This document shows positions 38,019-49,980 of a stretch of DNA of 64,000 nucleotides, one piece after another. Position 1 is the stretch's first letter. Every line of letters begins with the position of its first letter. Source of the stretch: Globodera rostochiensis (lineage: Eukaryota > Nematoda > Chromadorea > Rhabditida > Heteroderidae); NCBI GenBank assembly GCA_018350325.1, contig JAEVLN010000056.1, forward strand, positions 62,001-126,000. The letters are read 5' to 3'. The translations under genes were made by a program, and so were the position numbers. The notes beneath the pieces were generated by a model. The model searched no databases. It worked only from the letters and a program-made list of their open reading frames with translations, and was not told the DNA's origin.

Positions 38019-39693
38019 GTAACGAACAAAATAAAAGATAAAATCTTATTAAACTACAAAAACTCGCAAGAACGAACTTCAATGGCAAAGGATTTTTTTA
38101 TCATGAAAATAAAATATATCTATTAATAAAAACAAAAACTGGTAGAAAGTCAGTAAAAAACACAGTTATTTTCTGTATATACCATTAATGTAAACAAAAA
38201 TAATAAAAAATGTAAATAATTAGAAAAGAAATTAAAAAAACACAATGATTACGGGAAATCTGGATGAGCACGCCAGCAGCAGGTTGATTGGTGATTGAAT
38301 ATTAAATTTTATATAATTAACAACAAATTTTCCCAAATCAAATAAAAACAATAATTAACCTAATTATAATGCACAGGAATATTTAAAATTTAAAATTGCT
38401 TAATTTACACGATGATCAATTAAGTAAAAAATAGGCGGTGACTTATTTTTATCGTTTAGAAAATGTTTAATCAAAAATTAAAAAATGTAAAAAGAATAAG
38501 TATTTAATGCGCATATCAAAATTTAGGAAAGTTTATTATAAAATACTGAAATTGGTAAAAACATCTGAGTATTAATGACATGCCGAGGTCAATTTGAATT
38601 TAATTTTTTAATTAATTTTTAGTCAACAAAATATTGGGAGAAATTTTGATTTTAGAATATGTCAATGAATTTATTATTTTTTTTGCAGACTAATTTAAAT
38701 ATTTTTGTTTAAGTTTATTCTAATAGTATAATAATTATTGTTATTGTTTTTAATTTTAATTTATCCATTTAGTGTATAAATCTAAAAATTTCATTATCCA
38801 AAAACCGAAACTCCGGACACAAAACGGGAAATTCACATCAACCTTAACTTTATTTTTGATGTTTATTGTTAATTTTTAGTAAATAATTAATAACATTATC
38901 GGAAAAAATGAAGGTAGTTAACAAGCAATTATAATAAAAGGCCATAAAATTCATTTATCGATGATGTACTAAATAAATTTTACCAATTTAAGATTCAATA
39001 AAATAAAACCTTATTAATTGAATTTAATATGTATTTACACAAAGCGTAATTTTAATAATTTGTAAAAAAATTGTTATGCTGATGGCAGTTTTTGCAAAAC
39101 GCTCAACTATAAATAATTTGTAGAAAAAAGTTATTATGTTGATGGCAGTTTTTATAAAACGTCAACAATATTGAATTTAATTATTCGGCGTTTATTAAAG
39201 TCATGAATCAAAAAATATTTAAACTTTTTAATTATTATTTTTAGAAAACTTTATCAGAAAGAATGCCATTATTGCTTCTAATACAAAAAACATTTAAGTT
39301 GAAACAATTTGCCTTCGTATAAAATGACAATTATTCCAAAAATTGCATTTTTAATTTTTTTTTAAATAAAAAGAATTCGTTAATTAACATTACGATAACT
39401 AACTTTAAATATTTAAATAGTAAATTTAAAACTAAAATAAATAAAACTAAAAATTAACACAAAGAGAAAAAACGACGTTGCTTTTTCTGTGAAAAATCGA
39501 TGTTCCTCATTACTTACGAGTTATTATTTCATATATTATTAAATAATTAGACATCAAAATGAAAATTTTAGAATACAAGACAGGGAAGTAACATAGACCG
39601 TGGAGCTAACAAGGCTCCTATAAAATTAATAAAATTAAATTCATCATATAAATTAATTTAAAATTTTACAAAAACGGCGAAAAAAACCAATAG
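38019..39693. other. A+T-rich, no convincing island
   Basis: A G+C patch at 38,250-38,290 (CACGCCAGCAGCAG before GTTGAT) lacks a clear acceptor. A short direct repeat occurs at 39,060-39,170 (ATGCTGATGGCAGTTTTT and ATGTTGATGGCAGTTTTT). Confidence 0.4.
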
Positions 39694-39789
39694 GAATCGG
39701 CGCAAGACCGCGCCCTGAAGACAAATCGACCGATTAAAGGTCAGAAAACACTAACTAAATGCCACCACGTAGTTCACCACGCGCCCTAA
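39694..39789 (+). CDS. exon-like island, possibly terminal
   Basis: After AACCAATAG a G+C-rich frame reads ESAQDRALKTNRPIKGQ, then KTLTKCHHVVHHAP and a TAA at 39,787-39,789. A GTAGTT donor at 39,769 would make it internal. Phase fits 37,946, completing a five-island chain. Confidence 0.45.
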   Translation, partial: ESAQDRALKTNRPIKGQKTLTKCHHVVHHAP

Positions 39790-39941
39790 ATATAGTGTTA
39801 ATCAATGTAAGTTATTTATTTAATCTATGAATTTGTTAAAAAATTTTAATTTAAACATTTATAGAGCGTCATTCTGACATGTCAGAGTGAACAAGTTACA
39901 AATCTTTTATTTAAATTATTTTATTATGCTATGCATTTTAG

Positions 39942-39965
39942 ATGCAAGCAATTGGCTTCATTGAA
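39942..39965 (+). CDS. 24-bp exon-like island MQAIGFIE
   Basis: ATGCATTTTAG precedes eight codons and GTGGTT. It starts with ATG by chance or design. Confidence 0.25.
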
Positions 39966-40440
39966 GTGGTTTGCAATGATATTTGAATCTTTGATTATCA
40001 ATTCTTCGTTGCATTGTTTTCCATTTTAAAATACCTAATTCCATTTATTCTAAATGTTAAACTTGTTTAGCAATCATTTTGTTACCGTCTTGGAGTTGCC
40101 ATTTATTTATTAAATACATTTAAAAAGTTCAAAAAGTAAAAATCAAAAAACAGCAAAATCGATTGGCCTTTTGTTATAGATTTGAATGTGGTTGGTGTAA
40201 AAAGAGGTGGTCTTATTTTATTTTGATTTAATAGATTAAACTACATATTTCAAATTATATGATAAACAAAAATTCTTTTTAAATACTAAAAGCTATTTAA
40301 ATAATTGTCGATACAATTTTTGCTAACGAATAAAAAAATATAGAACAAGCATCTATAAAATCAAATTATTCAAAGCAAAAAGAATTTTAAAACAATATTA
40401 ATTTCAAATATGTAAGATGCCAACTAATTATTGATATAAG

Positions 40441-40535
40441 AGCAAGTTATTGAGGCACTGGCGCAGGCGCAACAACATATCAAATCAACCTTATCAAGAA
40501 TCAAAATTTTATATGAGAAAAAATATGAAACTTAA
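40441..40535 (+). CDS. terminal exon-like island, helical
   Basis: After ATTGATATAAG the frame reads QVIEALAQAQQHIKSTLSR, then IKILYEKKYET and TAA. The alternating hydrophobic pattern suggests a helix. The acceptor is weak, and the opposite strand has a better AG at the same patch. Confidence 0.33.
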
Positions 40536-40885
40536 AATTTTAAATAAAACCAATTAAAAAGTCGTTGAACTAATAAAAATTTTTTAAATGTTAAACAAAA
40601 GTTTTGCCTTCTTTTATTAAGTCAAATTTTAAATGTATTATTAAAACAAAACAAATCTGCGTATTAAATCAGATAATTAATCATAATTTGCAGGTAAATT
40701 AATAATTTAAAAAAACGATCATTTAAGGTTCTTGTCAATTAACCTTGGTTAATAAACGATATTTTTAAAGAGAACACTAATTGATTTTTTAATTCAATTT
40801 GTAAAACCTTATTTACTTGCTCTATTCAACCCATGAATTATTATATTATTATCTTTTTTATTTTTGTGTCCCTCAATTGCCATAG

Positions 40886-40934
40886 TCAAGCCAACTGCGT
40901 GCGATTTGACTTTGATTTAATTAACTTAATTTGA
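40886..40934 (+). CDS. exon-like island, possible terminal
   Basis: TCCCTCAATTGCCATAG is a strong acceptor; the frame QANCVRFDFDLINLI ends at TGA. Confidence 0.27.
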
Positions 40935-41159
40935 TGATAAAATACATTAAATTTCCATAAATAAAACCATTTTTTCTGATACCGTGAATTTTTGTGGATA
41001 TTTTTTGAATTTAAAACTTGATTTTCAAAAATATTTCCACGTTTTTATTTCAAGTTTGCATGCCGGTTGTGTAATCGATCATACTGGTTTTTAATACTGG
41101 GGTAGATTAAAATTTAAACATTGGGATTAAATATCATAACATTGTCAACCTGGATGCAG

Positions 41160-41180
41160 AGCACGGATTTAGAATTAATA
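41160..41180 (+). CDS. 21-bp exon-like island STDLELI
   Basis: AACCTGGATGCAG and GTGTTT flank seven codons. Confidence 0.2.
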
Positions 41181-41429
41181 GTGTTTTCAAATTGATTTTA
41201 TAAAAATACTTAAATTTAAATATATATAAAAAGTTGAGAAAGCGCGACAAAAAAAAACGGGAATGATTTGTAAAGTCACACATCACCTGAGAAAGGATTA
41301 AAATAAATTAGAATCAAAGTGAATTTTTTTATTATGTAGAGAGGTTGATTTAAATAAATGTTAAAAAATAAAGTCTAAACATTTTAAATCTTGACTGTTT
41401 ATCTATAATCTTTTACTGATACATACGAG

Positions 41430-41458
41430 CTGCTGTCATGTCAATTTTTTAATTGCGA
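41430..41458 (+). CDS. 29-bp exon-like island
   Basis: ACTGATACATACGAG precedes LLSCQFFNC and GTTTGC. Confidence 0.2.
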
Positions 41459-42085
41459 GTTTGCTTATTTTCTATTTTATTCGTTATACTTGCCGGCTTT
41501 TAAGTTGAATTCATAAAACTAAAGTTATCATTTTGTGTAATAGCGTGTTTAGAAATGTTAATTTTTTGTAGCGTAAAATTGTCGATAACATTTGAAAAAG
41601 ATGCGTTACATTTACTGTTTAAATTAAATAATAATATTACTAGAAAGTTTTAATCCAAAAAAGGCCATCTACCGCAACTTTTCTGGTTTATGAAAATTAA
41701 AGATAAATACGTATCATTTAGTTATTTAATAACAATTGGTTGATTATTTAAGTGTATTGGTTGAGTATTTATTTTTCTTCTTTGTCTTTGGTATAAGAAT
41801 AAATATTATTATTAAATACTTTGGATTATATTTTGGTATATTATTTAAATTATTAATTCATTTTGTTTTTCATTTTGAGAAACTTAAAGTTTTACTACAA
41901 TAGTGATAAATAATCGGTAAATTTGTCAACATAGGTAAATTTAATATTGTTCGAATAATGAAATAATATATTTAAGTAGTTGTTATTTTTCTTTATTTTT
42001 GCTATTGATGCATTTTTGTTTACTTTGGTCTACAAAACTGTCCAACTTTCTATTATTTCTTTTTTTGTTTCATTCTACAAACCCA

Positions 42086-42153
42086 GAAAAACACAATCAA
42101 TTGGTCGAGATCTTGCGATTAAATTTTTATATTTTCATACAATGCTTCTTTAA
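42086..42153 (+). CDS. exon-like island, 68 bp
   Basis: A long pyrimidine-rich tract ending CTACAAACCCAG precedes a frame reading KHNQLVEILRLNF then YIFIQCFFK, with a GTACTT donor. Both other frames are closed. Confidence 0.4.
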
Positions 42154-42591
42154 GGTACTTTACATTTAGTTCCAAAATATTCATATATGAGTTAGGGACA
42201 GAGATAATGATCTATAATTTTTTTAGTTCTAAGTAGAGTTAGTAGTCGAAAAGGGGTTTTTTAAAAAACCGAAACCGAGACCAAAAAAGCACCTCTTAAG
42301 CCAAAAATGTTCACAAAAGGAAATTTTCCGTAAAATGGCAAAAGCGTTTATAGGAACTAAAACAAAATTGGTATAAATTTATTTATATTTCATACCATCT
42401 ATGTAATTAAGATTTGGTTGCCAAACATCAATTGCATTTTTATAATTTAATTCAAACAATAAAACGGGAAATTATAAAATAAAAAATGAAGCAATTAATC
42501 CATTCCCAACTCCACATACAAAAAAATATGCAAAAATTGATTCATTTGAACGAAATGAAAGGAATGAGAATGACAGAAGCGGTGGCTGCCA

Positions 42592-42605
42592 CCCCCCCCC
42601 CCCCC
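42592..42605 (+). repeat. 14-bp C homopolymer
   Basis: Inverted counterpart of the 19-G run at 10,316-10,334. Confidence 0.9.
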
Positions 42606-42716
42606 GCAAAAAATCGATGTCGTTCTTCAGTCAGATCGTTAAACCGATGAAATTCAAAAATATTTAAATTTATTATTTTTTAATTTATTAAATAATCTAA
42701 ATATTTAATTTTCCAG

Positions 42717-42741
42717 ACGATGTGTTGGAAAAGAATTAATT
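42717..42741 (+). CDS. 25-bp exon-like island
   Basis: A very strong acceptor (AATATTTAATTTTCCAG) precedes ACGATGTGTTGGAAAAG, and a GTAATG donor follows. The left arm keeps the acceptor, but its island is 10 bp longer, which shifts frame. Confidence 0.3.
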
Positions 42742-43184
42742 GTAATGAAACACGACATCATTGTAAACTGAACCGGACTGCTTCCAATCTTTTTTAATAA
42801 AGCAATTTTCTTTTAATTTTGTTATATTGAAGATAGTCTCTTAAATACTTAACATACAAAGTTTATTTAAAAAGCAAGTATCTTTTTATATTTGTAAAAA
42901 TAATAATTATTTAATCTTAATATATTTCATGCCCGCCAGATATATTTATAGGCAACTGCCAAAATTGTTCAATTCTATGAAAAATAGTTCATTGAATTTG
43001 ATAAACTTGCTGAGTTTGTGAGGTTTATGCTCGCATAGGAAAATCCTGAAAGCCATTTTATTAAGCAAATAAATTTTATATTTTTTTTGTTTAAAATAAG
43101 TTGGTTTTGATCATTGATTATATGTTAAATCTTATCAAAATGATTATAATTTAGTTTGATAAGGATGTTTAATATATTTTGCAG

Positions 43185-43227
43185 TCATTATGATGCCAGC
43201 CCGATAATGCGGCGACGAGTATTGTTG
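43185..43227 (+). CDS. exon-like island, right arm only
   Basis: TATATTTTGCAG precedes HYDASPIMRRRVLL and GTGAAT (one base in, whole codon out). It lies in a segment without a left-arm counterpart. Phase fits the next island at 43,650. Confidence 0.4.
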
Positions 43228-43649
43228 GTGAATTTGAATTTATCTGTTCTTTAACATCAATAAAGAAATAGGCAATTGGACGCATTTCTGAGAATTGCTG
43301 TCACCCACATTAATTTATAATAGCTATAATAAAATTAAATTTTGCTATATAAAACGCATAAACCTAATTAATATATAACTGAAATTAAATATAATATAAA
43401 AGGTAAAAATAAACCAATCTTTGTTTTAGTCATGAATTGTTATGGTTATTTCTGTTTTAAACCGTTGATCGATGATCTCTTTAGTATTAAATAAGAGAAA
43501 TTAAAATTTATATATGCTTTTAAGTTAATGGATTTATTTTATTTGATGTTTTTCATGTAAATGCCGTAAATTAATATTTGTTTTTACCAAGTTTTGAGAT
43601 TATCAAGCCAATATTTAGAAATGCTGATTTTTTTACCTTTGGAATTTAG

Positions 43650-43691
43650 TTAATTTGTGACCTTAAGCGCATTATTGAAAGCTCCGGGCTT
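43650..43691 (+). CDS. exon-like island LICDLKRIIESSGL
   Basis: TTTGGAATTTAG and GTTTAA bound 14 codons. Compared with the left arm (7,439-7,485, minus) there is a 9-bp in-frame deletion. The opposite strand is also open. Confidence 0.38.
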
Positions 43692-44485
43692 GTTTAATGA
43701 TAAAATATTTTTTAAACATAATTTACTTTTGTAAATGCAATCTTAAAAAATTTACACCAAATGCTCGATTAAATCTAAAAGGTTTTTAAAATAAATATTT
43801 TTTAATTTTTAACTGTCAACGTTTGTTATGAAATTCGACAATTCATTGTATTTAATCTATTTTATTTTGTAAAGTGTATTGTGTTTTTAAACTTTTGAAG
43901 AAAAAACTGTAAATCTTGATACTAACAAAAGCAACAATCAACTGATTTAATTTATTAAAATTTAGACTTAATAGTTATTGTGTAGTTGCATTCATAAATA
44001 TTTTGAAAAATTCTTACATTTGTGTGATTACAAATTGTTGTACATATAGGTACAATTTTGTCTCAGGTTTAAGTTTCGCTTTAATTTAAAAAAATTTTAA
44101 TAATCATTTATAAAAAATCTCAGAGCCATTTCTTTTTAATTCCCTTTTTGAATCAATTAAAAAATATTATTTATTTAAATGGCGAATTTTTTTGGGCAGA
44201 CAAATATTTATTCTAATTGATAAAAAACGAGTATTAATGAATTTTATTTTATATAATTTATTTTAGCCGAATTTTTTCTTTATTTTTTCTTTATTTTTTA
44301 ATTTAAAATAATTTCTTCTTTATTTTAAACAATTTTATTATTTTTGTTATATTATTTTGGCTCCCACAAATTGTTTTTTATATAATAAATAATCAGAGTA
44401 AACACAGAGAATGGAAACTCACTATTTTTGATTTAGTTATTTGATTTGATTTTATAAAAATATTGGTGAATATATTAGATGATAC
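43692..44485. other. A+T-rich arm sequence
   Basis: T-rich; no good island seen. Confidence 0.4.
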
Positions 44486-44511
44486 ATATTACTGATGCTC
44501 GAGACCTCGGT
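44486..44511 (-). CDS. inverted copy of 6,602 island
   Basis: Keeps both splice-like signals; reads TEVSSISN on minus. Confidence 0.3.
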
Positions 44512-44711
44512 CTAAACGGTTATATCAAATTGACGAAAAACTCAATTACAAATAAAAATTCAACTTTTAAAAAATATATCAACCCTTAATCACAAAGAAT
44601 TTCTGTAAGTCATTGGGAAAAGTGTGCTCTGTCATTTCTTCAAAAAAGCGATAATTAAAATTAAACTATAAACAAATGATAAATAATTTTATTTAAACCC
44701 TTTCTTGACAG

Positions 44712-44748
44712 CGACACGTTCGCCGATATGAACGTCAAATACACAAAT
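44712..44748 (+). CDS. exon-like island, right arm only
   Basis: AACCCTTTCTTGACAG precedes DTFADMNVKYTN and GTTTTC (one base in, whole codon out). It lies in a roughly 380-bp segment the left arm lacks. Phase fits 45,040. Confidence 0.4.
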
Positions 44749-45039
44749 GTTTTCTTCCTAAATATAAAACAATTAATGAAAAAATCTATAATTAAAAATG
44801 CAATTAATTAAAAAAAAATATTCGCATTCAGTATTGAAGTTTACCAGAAATATGATTAAAGCCTTAAAAGATAAAAAAATTATCATCAGGTGAAACAATG
44901 TATTAAATCTTAGAAAAAATTCCTACCATTTGGGCGCATGATCGGATAATTCTATTAAATATGCACAAATTACCATAGTAAAGGACTTTACTAAAGCTAG
45001 AAAATGTCAAAAACATAAGTTTAAACCTTAATTAATCAG

Positions 45040-45058
45040 AGATTTAAAGATACGGCTG
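45040..45058 (+). CDS. 19-bp exon-like island RFKDTA
   Basis: TTAATTAATCAG and GTAAAA flank it. It leaves one G, which the AG of the next island completes to a glutamate codon. Absent from the left arm. Confidence 0.3.
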
Positions 45059-45142
45059 GTAAAATATTAAAATGTTGCCTTAGAGATATTTAAAAATATA
45101 AAATTTCTGCTGTTTGGCAAATTGAACATTTTCCTATTGCAG

Positions 45143-45192
45143 AGACGGCTGACCTGCAGGTCGAGGTCGACATCAGCCACAAGAACAATTAA
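45143..45192 (+). CDS. terminal exon-like island TADLQVEVDISHKNN-stop
   Basis: A strong acceptor (ATTTTCCTATTGCAG) precedes the frame, ending in TAA. It closes a three-island chain from 44,712. The left copy (6,377-6,420) shares only the DISHKNN-stop end. Confidence 0.42.
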
Positions 45193-46119
45193 ATGAAGAT
45201 GTTCATGGAAATAAAAATTTATTCGGACTAAAAGCATAGAGACTCTAAATTAAATTCAAATTACAAGAAATTTCTCGTTTTATTGTATTATTTTTAATAC
45301 TTAATAAATCAAAATTAACAATTTTCAAAATCTTAAAAAATTAATCAATAAAACATTGTGCTTATGATAATCAGTATTAAATCATTAATTGCCAAATTAT
45401 TAGGGTAATAAATACACAAAATTAATGAAACGATTTAATACTTAATGAAGATTTAAAAACCCAAATAGTGTTCTAACAAATAAAATAAAACAATCTCTGT
45501 TAATATTATCCAAATTAAACAAGCTAGCCCTTTATGTTGCTTCTCTAATTGGCCCAGATTTATAATTTTGTAAAAAAGCATATTTTTACTTTTTTAGTTG
45601 TTGATATCTTTTCTCATATGCAAATACAAACTTCCGGATTTATTTTAATTTTGCCTTTTGATTGTTGTATATAACTAACAATTAATTTTTAGTACCGGTA
45701 TATTTTTTATTTTTACTAATTATGTTTTTAAAATTTCAACAAATTATGTATATTTAAGTTTTATTTCTGGGTATTAATTCCATTAAAACTTTATATACTA
45801 TTTGTTATAGCTTAATAAGTTTTTCATTTTTCTTAATTATTATTTATTTAAAGTAAATTCATATAGAATTTCCGATTTTCTGTAATTTTGACTTTGTTAA
45901 CAAAAGTGCAATTAAATTAATTTAAGGTATCAAAACTTAATTGTTTACAATATTTTAACTTTGTCTTCTAAAGATCGTTTTCATTTTATGGCACAAATGC
46001 TTTGATTGTTAAATTTTAATGAAAAACCTTCTACTTTTTGCTGCTGCAATTAAATCAGAGCCAGTTATTGATCTACCAAAAGTAAACTAAAAGAAATTTG
46101 CATTATAAATTAAAATTAC

Positions 46120-46165
46120 CGGAAAGATTAATATTACAAGAATACAAAATCTTAAATATTGTGGC
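46120..46165 (-). CDS. inverted copy of 5,321 island
   Basis: Same signals and frame on minus. Confidence 0.3.
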
Positions 46166-46569
46166 CTGGGTTTAGAGGCACAACGAGTTAAATTAACCGC
46201 GTATTTGAAATTTACATATAAGATTGAAAAAATAAAAATTTAATGGTGTAATTGAAAAACTCATCAAATAAAAGATGCACAGTTTAAAATTAAATTAATA
46301 GATGTAAACAAGCTGTAGAACGTAAATAATATTTATAAAAATATTTTTTTAAATTAATCGCCAGCCATAAAAGAATATTCAAACACAAAAAAAATAATTT
46401 AATTGAATTATTATTACTAGACGGGAAAAAAATTAAAAAAAACTTGTTACACATAACTAAAATTAAATTTTAAAAAATGCATTTAAAGATATAATACCAG
46501 GAGCTATGTTACGTAAATGAACAAATCAATTTAACCTTCTTAAGTAATTTTTGTAATTGATTTAAGCAC

Positions 46570-46638
46570 CATCCAGCTTTCGATATCGCAACTATGGACG
46601 CAGAGCTTGACTCAACAAAATCGGTGGTAACTTGGGAC
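46570..46638 (-). CDS. inverted copy of 4,846 island
   Basis: Identical 69 bp on minus, with the same AAATCAG acceptor and GTGCTT donor. Confidence 0.38.
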
Positions 46639-47218
46639 CTGATTTCGTCGTTAAACATTTTAAACATAAGAAATTAACGGAGATTTTAACTAAAAACTAA
46701 ATTCAAATTAAAATTTTGTTTAATCATTAACAAACAAACATACCCACAATAAAAAGGCAATAATTAAGATATGGGAAAAATACTTTTTATCAAATATAAA
46801 TTAAGTAAATAAAACAAACAAATAGAAATATCAAATATGAACTCTTCAAAGTGATTTAAAATTAAATATGAATTGGTATAAAATGTAAAAAATCAATAAT
46901 TTTTTTAATACCTTTTAATGCAGGCATAAAAACGTTAGCCCAAATCACTAATATTCATATAGCTGACACGTTTGTTTTCACTAATATTTTAACTGGTACG
47001 TTTTTTAATTCTTCAAATTATTCAATTTTTTTTATTTTGTGATTTTAGTAATAATTTATTTTATTTTATTTTAAGCTACAAAAGATAAACCCTAATCTCA
47101 ACTATGTTTTGAATAAAGTAATGAATTCACTTTTTGTTGAATTTATAAAAACGACCAAATTGTTAATGCCATTCCCCGTTGCCGTTGTTCGTGTCATTCA
47201 CGATGAGAAATGATCATT

Positions 47219-48556
47219 GATTGAAGCTGTTCCGCTTAAACTTTTAAATTTATTTTTAAATTGTAAAGATGTTTAGTTTGCTTTTTTGCTATGGAACGTA
47301 ACTTCATTAACGGCTTGATATGTATGTTTTAAATGATTTTCCTTTTTTTATGAATTCGACTTTTAGTAATTTTTTTAATTTTGATTGTTGGACAATAATT
47401 TTGTTTAATCAATTTTAGATCCATGTTGAAAGCGCAGTTTCAACCCAGAAAATTAGGAGTAAATTTTTATAAAAATCTGAACTAAATACGCGCTGCTCGA
47501 AGATTAATGTGTGCGGAGTGTTTTATGTTTTTATTTTATTTTGATCATTGATGGGATTTATTTCGTTATTATAAATATACGTTTAAATATAAGAAAAAAC
47601 ACAATTTTAACGCAAAAGAAAACACAATCAAACACAGATTTAAAAATGATAGATATTTTGGTTATGTGAAATCTGGGTGCATGTGAAATCATTAATATAC
47701 TTTAATTAATATTAAAATAACAAATACAAATTTTTCAGATAAAATTTTTACACCACTATCACTTTATTTTAAATTTTAAATTGGAATGTCGTTTATTAAA
47801 TTGTTTCTTGGTTTTTAGAAATTAAATTAATAAATCTGAAAAAATAAAAATTCATCAAAATATAAAATAAAAAATAACAGTTAAAACAAAAATTCGTTGC
47901 ATGGCCTCGCCAGCAATTGTTGTTCATCCTGTAAAAACTTTACCTTAATTACGTCAAAACTCTGAGGCGGTTGGTTATAAAAATTCGTTAAATGCATAGA
48001 CAACGTAAAAAAATTAATTAAGAACCTAGATAGTGACATAAACAAATGTCAATATTAGAAAAAAATGATACAATCAAAAAATGAATGATTATAAATTATA
48101 AAATTTGAAATACCTCTAATTTCCTAAAAAATATAATTTTTTAGATAAAAAAATATTCGTGTCAATTATCGAAGCAAGAAAAAATTAAGAATATTCTCAA
48201 AAGCAATGTTTGAATTTATAACAATCGATTAAAGAAAAATATTTATTGGCATTTGGAATAATAAAGCGATGCAATCAATACATTACAAATATATTTTAGC
48301 TTAAAATACATATATTAATAAAAGTGAATAAATATTACAACAACAAAAGATTGTTAAAAATTGCGAAAATTTAACAAAAATGGGGAAAAAAACTGTTCAG
48401 ACCAACTCATCGCATTAAATTCTCTCATAAATTAAGTCCAAAAAGCAAAAGAAAACAAATAGAAATGTAGTTAACAATAATATTTGAATATTAAATCTAA
48501 TTACGTAATGAATATATAAATACTGAAACCACAAAGTACCCAACAAGCTTCTGCAG
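47219..48556. other. A+T-rich, nothing recognised
   Basis: Unique sequence beyond the outer end of the inverted repeat. No island noticed. Confidence 0.4.
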
Positions 48557-48624
48557 CGAAGGAAGAATTTGCAACGAGGAGAGTCGGGACTAAATTTGTT
48601 AAACTCACCGAAGACAGAGACAGA
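48557..48624 (+). CDS. exon-like island, 68 bp, consensus donor
   Basis: CAAGCTTCTGCAG precedes a frame reading KEEFATRRVGTKFVKLTED (two bases in, whole codon out) and a consensus GTATGT. A second frame (RRKNLQRGESGLNLLN) is also open. Confidence 0.45.
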
Positions 48625-49408
48625 GTATGTATGATAACTTAAGTTCGAAATTAAAATAGCGTATCAAACCACAAAAACTCCGCAATAATTGTGCAAAAAT
48701 TAAAAAAAATTATTAATATTTAATTTAGCTATTAACCAAAACCATCCACATTAGCTTGACATTTTCTGAAAGGTATGACAAAGTCACTTGGTGAAGATAA
48801 ATAACTTGTCAAAAATTATGCAAAATTGGAAATAATCAAAAATAATAATGTTTAAATACAAAAGTAATTCCAAAGTAAATTGTCAATAACTCCGCAATAA
48901 TTGTGATTAAAAACTTAAATCATAAGTAATATTTAAATTAGACAATTAACTAAAACTAATAATCAACATTTTTTGCTAAATAAATGATTATTAATAAATT
49001 CTATTAAAAATAAATTTATGTAAAATATTTATGCATTCAAAGATAACATTTTATAATGACATTCGTATGTCGTTTATTGCAGGTGATTTTTAGTGAGTCG
49101 TAATAAAATACATACAATTTATAAATACAATTAATTACTCAACAAATTGCACCAAACATCATAAGGAACTTAAGGGATGCCCAACAACAAGCCATCACAC
49201 GGTCAAAGAAAGACTAAAGACTGGGAACAAATTTTAAAAATATCATATTTTGAAACTAATGAAACTTTTTTATTTATATATTTTTTATCTTTATGTTTAA
49301 AAAATCCGCCAATTTATATAATGGAATTTTTGAAAAAAATCAGTCGCATAACACGGAAAAATCAATACAAATAAATGATAAATAAAATAAAGTAAAAAAT
49401 AAATAAAG

Positions 49409-49456
49409 GCCCAGCGGAGATTACAAATTCCTAAGCGATTAAAAAAACTTGAACTT
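49409..49456 (+). CDS. exon-like island AQRRLQIPKRLKKLEL
   Basis: Between AATAAATAAAG and GTTATT, whole codons at both ends, basic and helical. An AG only 22 bp downstream is followed by RLKEKAYKN-stop in phase, but a 22-bp intron is implausible here. Confidence 0.3.
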
Positions 49457-49927
49457 GTTATTTTTTGAGCTTCATCAGCGACTAAAAGAAAAAGCCTACA
49501 AGAACTAATTCGTATTTAGCAAAATATGTTTCTATTAAAATCACAAAACAAAATTGTTAATCTTTAAGATTTTAAAAATAGTGTAATTAAATTAAAATCG
49601 AATACGTAATTTGAAAATGGAGCATTCTGTGGACGATTATTGACAAATGGGCATTTTAACATGTTGATAATATTTAACACTAATTTTGGAAGAAAATTAT
49701 TATTAGAGTTTGAAATAGTTTACAAGTTGTTTTAACCAACAAATAATAATTGATAAAATGTAATACAAAAAATAATACATTTTTACTGTAATCAGGTATA
49801 GTTTTAAAATATAATATTTTTTTTAAACTGGTGGGCAACAATAAATTAAATAAGTTAATTTTACAAAACACAAATTTTCTTCTATCTTTTCAAAAGTACA
49901 ACAAAATAGAAAATGACAAATGCAAAG

Positions 49928-49980
49928 AAAAGGCCGGCTCAATATACGCAACGCTCAAAGAGAGCTACGTCACGGAATAA
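49928..49980 (+). CDS. exon-like island, frame uncertain
   Basis: After ACAAATGCAAAG all frames are open for some distance: KAGSIYATLKESYVTE-stop, KGRLNIRNAQRELRHG, or an ATG-initiated basic peptide from 49,913. No clear choice. Confidence 0.25.

Larger units (their letters stand above)
42340..47218 (-). repeat. right arm of giant inverted repeat
   Basis: Reverse complement of 4,268-10,580. It lacks about 2 kb of the left arm but has two pieces of its own, about 42,960-43,430 and about 44,570-44,950, each holding an exon-like island. Confidence 0.92.

Noticed and set aside
45143..45171. Cloning-vector-like CTGCAGGTCGA near GGTCGAC
   Set aside because: Only about a dozen bases match a polylinker; it sits in a conserved island and no vector backbone is near.
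49680..49871. 63-codon minus-strand frame
   Set aside because: Low-complexity hydrophobic reading of A-rich sequence; no supporting signals.
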